A DNA stretch of 64,000 bases from the NCBI RefSeq assembly GCF_014203355.1, contig NZ_JACHIR010000001.1, forward strand, positions 7,876,038-7,940,037, read 5' to 3'. Positions 59,092 through 64,000 of the stretch are shown piece after piece. Source of the DNA: Kutzneria kofuensis (GTDB lineage Bacteria; Actinomycetota; Actinomycetes; Mycobacteriales; Pseudonocardiaceae). Each line of letters begins with the position of its first letter. Positions within the stretch are counted from its first letter, which is position 1. Position numbers and translations under genes: made by a program. The notes beneath the pieces were generated by a model that did no database searches, was not told the origin of the DNA, and saw nothing but the letters and a program-made list of their open reading frames with translations.

Positions 59092-60120
59092 ATGTTGGCC
59101 TTTCGACTCACGGCTGCCGGCGCCACCGCGCTGCAGGACGTGCCGGTGCCCGAGCCCGGTCCCGGCGAGGTGCTGGTGCGGGTCGGCGCGGCCGGCGCCT
59201 GCCACTCCGACCTGCACATGATCGACGCCACGGCGCCGCGGCACGTCCCGCTCACCCTGGGGCACGAGATCGCCGGCTGGGTCGAGGCGCTCGGTCCCGG
59301 CGTCACGGGCTTCGCCGTGCACGAGCCGGTCGGCGTGTACGGGGTTCTCGGGTGCGGGCAGTGCGCCGAATGCCTGCGCGGGCGGGAGAACGCCTGCCGC
59401 AGCGGGTTCGGCGGGATCGGGCTGACCCGGGACGGCGGCATGGCCGAGTTCGTCGTCGTGCCGGCGCGTTGCCTGATGCCGTTGGGCGGCTTGGACGTCG
59501 TGCGTGCGGCGCCGATCGCCGACGCCGGGCTGACGCCGTACCACGCGATCGCGATGCACCGCTGCGCGCTGCAGGCCGGCAGTACCTGCGTCGTGCTCGG
59601 AGTCGGCGGGCTCGGCCACCTCGCCGTGCAGATCCTCCGCGCCACCACCGCCGCGACCGTCATCGCCGCCGACATCGCACCCGACGCCCTCGCCCTGGCC
59701 AAACGCCTCGGAGCCCACGCCGTCGTCGACACCGAGGATCCGGACGCCGCCGTAGCCGAGATCCGTGAGCATGCCGGGGCGGCGGACGTCGTGTTCGACT
59801 TCGTCGGCCTCAGCGCCACTCTGGACATCGCCCGGCGGGTCGTCGCCACCGGCGGGCACCTGAGCCTGGTGGGCCTCGGCGGCGGCACGCTCCCCGTGAG
59901 CCCCGGCGGCTGGACGCTTCCGTTCGAAGTCCGCATCACCCTGCCGTTCTGGGGGACCCGCGCCGAGTTCCGGGAGGTGCTGGCGCTGGCCGCGCGAGGG
60001 GACCTCACCACCGAGATCCAGCCGTTCGACCTCGCCGACGTGGCCACCGCCTACGACCGCCTCCGCGCCGGCGCGATCACCGGCCGCGCCGTCGTCGTGC
60101 CGGGTGGTGCCCGTGCCTGA
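59092..60120 (+). CDS. Zinc-dependent alcohol dehydrogenase
   Basis: 342 residues, medium-chain dehydrogenase/reductase. The catalytic zinc ligands are in GACHSDLHM and LGHEIAGWVE. The structural zinc site is GCGQCAECLRGRENAC, four cysteines complete. The cofactor motif is VLGVGGLGHLAVQIL (about 166-180), followed by ADIAPDALALAKRLGA, where the Asp after strand 2 favours NAD. The family includes long-chain and aryl-alcohol dehydrogenases; the substrate is not set by sequence. The 3' end overlaps the Fpg/Nei gene by 8 bases, so the two are co-transcribed although functionally unrelated. Confidence 0.92.
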   Translation: MLAFRLTAAGATALQDVPVPEPGPGEVLVRVGAAGACHSDLHMIDATAPRHVPLTLGHEIAGWVEALGPGVTGFAVHEPVGVYGVLGCGQCAECLRGRENACRSGFGGIGLTRDGGMAEFVVVPARCLMPLGGLDVVRAAPIADAGLTPYHAIAMHRCALQAGSTCVVLGVGGLGHLAVQILRATTAATVIAADIAPDALALAKRLGAHAVVDTEDPDAAVAEIREHAGAADVVFDFVGLSATLDIARRVVATGGHLSLVGLGGGTLPVSPGGWTLPFEVRITLPFWGTRAEFREVLALAARGDLTTEIQPFDLADVATAYDRLRAGAITGRAVVVPGGARA

Positions 60121-60925
60121 GCTTCCCGAGGTCGAGTCCGCCCGGTCGGTGATCGAACGGGCCGCGCTCGGCCGGCTGATCGTCGACGTCGACGACTCCG
60201 ACACCTACGTCTGTCGACCGCACGCACCCGGCGAGATCCGGTCCGCGCTGCTCGGACGTCGACTGGTGGCCGCGCACCGGCGGGGGAAGTCGCTGTGGTG
60301 CGACACCTCCGCCGACGACGGCGACGGCCCCGTGCTCGGCATCCACCTCGGCATGTCCGGGAAGATCGTCATCGCCGATCGCGACGGCGGGGAGATCGAC
60401 GGCGGTGACTACTGGGAGGGCCGGCGCGTGCCCGGCGACTACCGCTGGTCGCGGTTCTCCCTCACCTTCGACGACGGCGGCCGGCTGATGCTGGTCGATC
60501 CCCGGCGACTCGGCCGGATCACCCTCGATCCGCCCGTCGACCGGCTCGGCCCCGACGCCGCCACCATCAGCCCCGCCGCGTTCCGGGCCGTGCTCAGCGC
60601 CGGGACCGCGCCCGTCAAGGCCAGGCTTCTCGACCAGCACGCCGTCGCCGGCATCGGCAACCTGCTCGCCGACGAGATCCTCTGGCGGGCCCGCGTCCAC
60701 CCCGCCCGGCCCGTCGACGAGCTCACGCCCCGCCAGATCGGCAAGATCGTCCGTGCCACCCGGGACGCCGTCACCGACGCCCTGGCCGACGGCGGTGTGC
60801 ACACCCTCAGCATCATCCCGTTCCGACGTCCCGGTGCCCGGTGTCCCCGTGACAGCGCCCCGATGTCCCGGGGCACCGTCGGCGGTCGTACCAGCTGGTG
60901 GTGCTCGGCCGAGCAACTGCTGTGA
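60113..60925 (+). CDS. Fpg/Nei-family DNA glycosylase with a degraded zinc finger
   Basis: 270 residues from the GTG at 60113, chosen because the family needs Pro directly after the initiator: PELPEVE gives the catalytic Pro and Glu. The H2TH domain has LLDQHAVAGIGNLLADEILW, and the conserved loop lysine is in RRGKSLWCDT or MSGKI. In the C-terminal finger (PGARCPRDSAPMSRGTVGGR, then TSWWCSAEQLL) only the first and third zinc cysteines remain; the second is Asp and the fourth is Glu, while the DNA-contacting Arg of GGRTS is kept. It should excise oxidised bases, as a zincless-type finger may still work. It overlaps the dehydrogenase gene. Confidence 0.87.
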   Translation: MPELPEVESARSVIERAALGRLIVDVDDSDTYVCRPHAPGEIRSALLGRRLVAAHRRGKSLWCDTSADDGDGPVLGIHLGMSGKIVIADRDGGEIDGGDYWEGRRVPGDYRWSRFSLTFDDGGRLMLVDPRRLGRITLDPPVDRLGPDAATISPAAFRAVLSAGTAPVKARLLDQHAVAGIGNLLADEILWRARVHPARPVDELTPRQIGKIVRATRDAVTDALADGGVHTLSIIPFRRPGARCPRDSAPMSRGTVGGRTSWWCSAEQLL

Positions 60926-60965
60926 GCCGGCGAAGCGATCGGATGTCCACTGTGGAGGAACACCG

Positions 60966-61817
60966 CTAGGGCACCGGCTCCGGGGCCGGTTGGCGGTCAC
61001 GGAGCAGGGCGCTGATGGACAGGAGCCCGATCATCGTGAGGCCGAAGCCGACGAGCCCGAGCACGACGGCGATGCCGGTGTGCAGGACGATGCCGACGGC
61101 CAGCGCCCAGGCGCGCACGCGATCGCCGGCGAAGACCGACAGGGCAAGGAATGTCTCGGCGGCGAGCGTGGCCCACGTCATCACGGGGCCGACGCCGTCG
61201 AGGAAAGCGGCGGCCGACGGGGTGGCGCCGAAGTAGGGATCCTGGAACACGTAGTGCAGCGCGGAGCCGTCACGCCAGGCGGCCTCGGCGAACTTCGAGA
61301 CCGCGGACTGCGCATAGACGGACAGCACCAGCGCACGCACGGCGAGATGGCTCGCGGCGGCGGCGCCACGCCAGCGCGGGGACATGGGCGTCGATGGCCT
61401 GGTCCAGTGCCACGTGCGGTCGTCGCCGAGCAGGATCGGGATCAGCAGCAGCGCGACGATCTTGGCGATGTGCTCGCCGCCGGTGGGCGACACCAGGGCC
61501 GCGGCGAAGCTGAACGAGACGTACCAATGGGGAATGCACGTCCAGCGCGGTCGGTAGCCGACGGCCACGGCGACGAGGACGGCGATCGCCAGGTACCGCG
61601 CGACGGTCTGGCCCACCGCACCGGAGTTCAGGCACCACAACGTCACGGTGCGCAGGCCGGCGCCGCACTGCGGCCCGGTCGGGGCGTCGTCGACGCCGGG
61701 GAACAGGTCCGGGTCGGTCGTGAACAACAGGGTGAGCAACTCGGCCACCGCGACCAACGACCGGCCCACGCCGAGAAGCCGTGTTCGGGGCTCGAACTCG
61801 AGCAGGCGCGTCAGCAT
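60966..61817 (-). CDS. sdpB: SdpB-family membrane protein (HTTM fold)
   Basis: 283 residues with six to seven membrane helices. Family signs of the HTTM/SdpB group are visible: GVGRSLVAVAELLTLLF near the start, the segment WYVSFSFAAALVSPTGGEHIAKIVALLLIP, then SKFAEAAWRDGSALHYVFQDPYFG and the late helix GIVLHTGIAVVLGLVGFGLTMIG. In Bacillus, SdpA and SdpB process pro-SdpC into the cannibalism toxin SDP; HTTM proteins are related to the vitamin-K-dependent carboxylase membrane domain. It overlaps the end of the SdpA-like gene by 7 bases. There is no SdpI/SdpR immunity pair next to it in the window. Confidence 0.82.
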   Translation of the reverse strand: MLTRLLEFEPRTRLLGVGRSLVAVAELLTLLFTTDPDLFPGVDDAPTGPQCGAGLRTVTLWCLNSGAVGQTVARYLAIAVLVAVAVGYRPRWTCIPHWYVSFSFAAALVSPTGGEHIAKIVALLLIPILLGDDRTWHWTRPSTPMSPRWRGAAAASHLAVRALVLSVYAQSAVSKFAEAAWRDGSALHYVFQDPYFGATPSAAAFLDGVGPVMTWATLAAETFLALSVFAGDRVRAWALAVGIVLHTGIAVVLGLVGFGLTMIGLLSISALLRDRQPAPEPVP

Positions 61818-62365
61818 GCCAGGTCGACCGCGGCCACTCGCCGGATCTGGCGGGACGGACCGGGGGAGGGGTGCTCTACGGCGAAGACGAACGGTCCGCA
61901 GGCCTGCGGCAGCCGGCTGGGCACTGGCACGGCCGGGACGTTCGCAAGTACCGGTGAACAGTCCCGGATGTCGGTGGCGACGCAGTCATGCCAGGCGCTC
62001 GCGGGAATCTGCAGCGCGGTGGACACCAAATGCACGGAATCGCCGTACACCGACCGGCTCAGGCCCCACTGGTGCTCGACGTTCGGCGGGGTGAGCGGTT
62101 CGAAACCGCCGCCCCGTTCGCGGTAGGCCACGGTGAACTCACGATCGGCCGGCTGCGTGTAGAAGCCCCACCGCATCGGCCACAGCAGGGCCGCGGCCTC
62201 CTGGCGGGCATGGATCGCCGGGCCGACGAGACCCTCGGGCAGGTAGGTCACCGCCAGGATCGACGCGACCACCACGAGGGCGGCGAGCGTGAAGGCGAAC
62301 CCGCGCCGGGCCTCGGCCAAGGGCTCCGCGCGGCCGACGGGCCTGCGGGTCAGCAGTCCTCGCAA
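61811..62365 (-). CDS. sdpA: SdpA-family protein
   Basis: 184 residues from a TTG at 62365 that overlaps the preceding peptide ORF by 16 bases; a later TTG is possible. One membrane helix (FAFTLAALVVVASILAVTYL, about 24-44) is followed by an extracytoplasmic domain. The segment LWPMRWGFYTQPADREFTVAYR matches the SdpA core, in which a W-x-F-F/Y-T-x-(P) motif is conserved. Three or four cysteines (DCVATDIRDC, LPQACGPF) could form disulphides outside. In the SDP system this protein is needed with SdpB for maturation of the toxin peptide. Confidence 0.78.
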   Translation of the reverse strand: MRGLLTRRPVGRAEPLAEARRGFAFTLAALVVVASILAVTYLPEGLVGPAIHARQEAAALLWPMRWGFYTQPADREFTVAYRERGGGFEPLTPPNVEHQWGLSRSVYGDSVHLVSTALQIPASAWHDCVATDIRDCSPVLANVPAVPVPSRLPQACGPFVFAVEHPSPGPSRQIRRVAAVDLAC

Positions 62366-62493
62366 GGAGTGTTGCCGGCCTGGATCGTCTCGACCGTCGT
62401 CCGGTGGGGCGCCGCCGCCCCGGAACCCTCCAGCAGGACGACCGCCAGGATCGCCGCCGCCACAAGCCCACCCAGCAAGCTGTACCGCTTCAA
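62350..62493 (-). CDS. Candidate SDP-like peptide precursor (47 residues, C-terminal CxxC)
   Basis: The small frame starts at a TTG with GAGGAG five bases upstream; a GTG two codons earlier is too close to that site. It reads KRYSLLGGLVAAAILAVVLL, a basic start and membrane/signal helix, then EGSGAAAPHRTTVETIQAG and the end NTPCEDC. Two cysteines two residues apart at the very end could form a disulphide loop; Bacillus SDP also carries a short disulphide loop but is released from a much longer pro-protein. It is the first gene of the minus-strand sdpA-sdpB operon and overlaps sdpA. The alternative is a small membrane accessory factor. Confidence 0.55.
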   Translation of the reverse strand: MKRYSLLGGLVAAAILAVVLLEGSGAAAPHRTTVETIQAGNTPCEDC

Positions 62494-62588
62494 GTCCACT
62501 CCTCGGTCAGATGCTCAGCCCACGCGTTGTCCCGGTCCGTTCGTGGCGGTGAGGCTACCGTGGTGAGGTCCGGGCGGGGGTGGGTTTG
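62494..62588. promoter_or_regulatory. Divergent promoter gap between the sdp-like operon and the SARP gene
   Basis: About 95 bp without coding. The left end holds the ribosome site of the peptide ORF (reverse strand GAGGAG), the right end GGGCGGGGGTGGG before the SARP start. SARP proteins often bind short direct heptamer repeats in such gaps; none is clear to my eye. Confidence 0.3.
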
Positions 62589-64000
62589 GTGTATTTCGCG
62601 CTGTTGGGGTCGCTGGAGCTGCGGGTGGCGGGCGCGCCGGTCGCCCTCGGCGGGGAGCGGCAGCGCAAGCTGCTCGCGCTCCTGCTGCTCAACGCCGGCT
62701 CCGTGCTGCCCTACGACCGGCTCGTCGACGAGCTGTGGGAGGACCCGCCGCCCACCGCGCGGCGGCAGGTCGCCAACGCGGCCACCGGCGTTCGGCGGGT
62801 CATCGGCCAGCGGCTGGTCACCACGCCCCACGGCTATCTCGTCCGGCTCGGGGACGACCGGCTGGACCTGGCCGATTTCCGCGACCTGGTCCGGGACGCG
62901 GCGGCCGAGCCGCCGGAGGTGGCGGCGAAGCTGCTGGGCACCGCACTCGGCCTGTGGCGTGGGCCGCTGCTGGACGGCCTCGACTCTCCGATGATCGCTG
63001 CCGCCCGCGGCCGCCTGGCCGAGCAGCGGCTCACGGCGCTCGAACGGTACGCCGAGGTCGCGGTGGAACCCGCCGACCTGCAGACCGTCCTGGGCGAACT
63101 CGTCGTCCACGTCGCGGAGAACCCGTTCCGGGAGTCGCTGCGGGCCGCGCTGATGCGAGCGCTGCACCGGGCCGGGCGGCAGGCCGACGCGCTCGCCGTG
63201 TTCGAGGAGGGGCGCCGGCTGCTGGCCGAGCAGTTGGGCGTCGACCCGGGGCCGGCCTTGCGCGCCGCGCACGAGGAAGTGCTCAAGGCGGACCGCGCGG
63301 TCGACACCGGGGCCGCGTCGGCTCCGTCGTTCCTGCCGCTGGACACCGCGCACTTCGTCGGCCGTGACGTCGCCATCGGCCAGGTTCTCTCCGTGATCTC
63401 CGACGCTCCCGCCGGGCGCCCGGGGGTGGTGGTGTTGGAAGGCATGGGCGGGGTCGGCAAGACCGCGCTGGCCGTGCACCTGGCTCACCGCTTGCTCGAC
63501 CGCTACCCGGACGGGGCGTACTTCCTGGATCTGCGCGGGTTCACCGACGGGGAGTCCCCGATGCCCGTCGACGCCGCGCTCGAAGTCCTGCTCTGGCAGG
63601 CCGGCGTGCCGGCCGACAAAGTCGCCGTCGACGGTGCCGCCCGGCGCGACCAGTGGCGACGACACACCGTGGGTAAGCGCTTACTCGTAGTGCTGGACAA
63701 CGCCGCCGGCGCGACCCAGGCCCGGCAGCTGCTGCCGAGTTCGGCGGGATCGCTGGTGCTGGTGACCAGCCGTCGGCACCTGCTCGACCTGGACGAGGCC
63801 GTCCCGGTGCCGGTCGACGTGCTGGCGCCGGGTGCGGCGGCCGAGCTCTTCCGCAGGCTCGGCTCCGAGCGTCGAGTGGACGCGGAGCCCGAGGCGACGG
63901 ACACGGTGGTGCGGCTGTGCGGCGGCCTGCCGCTGGCGGTGCGGATCGCGGCGTCCCGGTTCCGCCGCCGGCCGGCCTGGACCATGGCATACCTGGCCGA
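62589..64000 (+). CDS. SARP-family regulator with BTAD and NB-ARC domains (3' end cut by window edge)
   Basis: At least 470 codons, open to the right edge. Residues 1-90 are an OmpR-like winged helix of SARP type (YFALLGSLELRVAGAPVALG, then RQRKLLALLLLNAGSVLPYDRLVDELW). Residues about 95-240 are the BTAD helical domain (FRDLVRDAAAEP, ALMRALHRAGRQADALAVFE). An NB-ARC ATPase domain follows with Walker A GMGGVGKTALA (285-295), Walker B RLLVVLDNAAGATQ, VLVTSRRHLLDL and the GLPLAVRI motif. AfsR-type proteins have TPR repeats after this; they lie beyond the window. It is divergent from the sdp-like operon and may control it, as SARPs commonly activate antibiotic genes. Confidence 0.9.
   Translation, partial: MYFALLGSLELRVAGAPVALGGERQRKLLALLLLNAGSVLPYDRLVDELWEDPPPTARRQVANAATGVRRVIGQRLVTTPHGYLVRLGDDRLDLADFRDLVRDAAAEPPEVAAKLLGTALGLWRGPLLDGLDSPMIAAARGRLAEQRLTALERYAEVAVEPADLQTVLGELVVHVAENPFRESLRAALMRALHRAGRQADALAVFEEGRRLLAEQLGVDPGPALRAAHEEVLKADRAVDTGAASAPSFLPLDTAHFVGRDVAIGQVLSVISDAPAGRPGVVVLEGMGGVGKTALAVHLAHRLLDRYPDGAYFLDLRGFTDGESPMPVDAALEVLLWQAGVPADKVAVDGAARRDQWRRHTVGKRLLVVLDNAAGATQARQLLPSSAGSLVLVTSRRHLLDLDEAVPVPVDVLAPGAAAELFRRLGSERRVDAEPEATDTVVRLCGGLPLAVRIAASRFRRRPAWTMAYLA

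Noticed and set aside
60945-60956. Palindrome TCCACTGTGGA between convergent genes as a terminator
   Set aside because: It is too short for a terminator and is the same palindrome that recurs across the window inside genes.
1-64000. CRISPR arrays, tRNA, rRNA, riboswitches and insertion sequences
   Set aside because: No regularly spaced repeats, no cloverleaf-like segments, no transposase motifs and no recognisable riboswitch cores were seen on either strand.

Overview
The window is about 70% GC, uses GTG and TTG starts freely and is rich in secreted lectin-fold proteins, NarL-type two-component systems, SARP regulators and STAND-WD40 proteins. This points to a filamentous actinomycete, most likely of the Pseudonocardiales. 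The palindrome TCCACWGTGGA recurs across the window, inside genes and between them, and may help place the genome. No tRNA, rRNA, transposase, integrase or CRISPR array is visible.

Left part (1-24000), mostly ordinary chromosome. In order: a secreted GH30 glycosidase with a ricin-type lectin domain (cut by the left edge); an RsbQ-RsbP-RsbV-like stress module in which the three genes overlap; a PLP-dependent amino-acid decarboxylase; a lipoprotein hydrolase; and two paralogous histidine kinase/response regulator pairs that flank a DedA-methyltransferase pair. Next come an SDR enzyme, a Tat-exported phosphoesterase, a two-domain glyoxalase-fold protein, the wreck of an ECF sigma factor fused to the remains of its partner, a TetR-patatin pair, and three secreted proteins, two of them with a tachylectin-like propeller joined to a cell-wall hydrolase domain.

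Central island (about 24000-56500). A 16-gene minus-strand operon (47737 to 29235) encodes a contractile phage-tail-like particle. It has a sheath, a probable tube, a Pam3-type baseplate plug, a hub/spike, a PAAR-like tip, a gp25-like wedge, a gpJ-like wedge, a giant gpI-like protein carrying a LamG domain and a beta-propeller, and two fibre-like proteins. There is no capsid, terminase, lysis cassette, recognisable tape measure or AAA+ ATPase. The tape-measure position, between tube and baseplate, holds two large toxin-like proteins: one with a pre-toxin-TG-like segment and one with a C-terminal PD-(D/E)XK nuclease. These two and a 76-residue protein before them share a short beta-alpha module, which I propose as a common docking or loading signal. 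A 1901-residue multidomain protein is transcribed divergently from the operon. Two paralogous HTH-nSTAND-WD40 membrane proteins bracket the region. A TetR-SDR pair with two perfect 16-bp operators lies between the left STAND gene and the operon end. The most likely role is a domesticated tail machine that delivers or releases toxin cargo; coupling to the STAND proteins is inference from position only.

Right part (56500-64000). An NAD-dependent DNA ligase (probably an accessory paralogue), a zinc alcohol dehydrogenase, an Fpg/Nei glycosylase with a degraded zinc finger, then an SdpA-SdpB pair preceded by an unreported 47-codon ORF for a membrane or signal peptide with a C-terminal C-x-x-C, which looks like an SDP-type antimicrobial peptide precursor. 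A divergent SARP/NB-ARC regulator is cut by the right edge.
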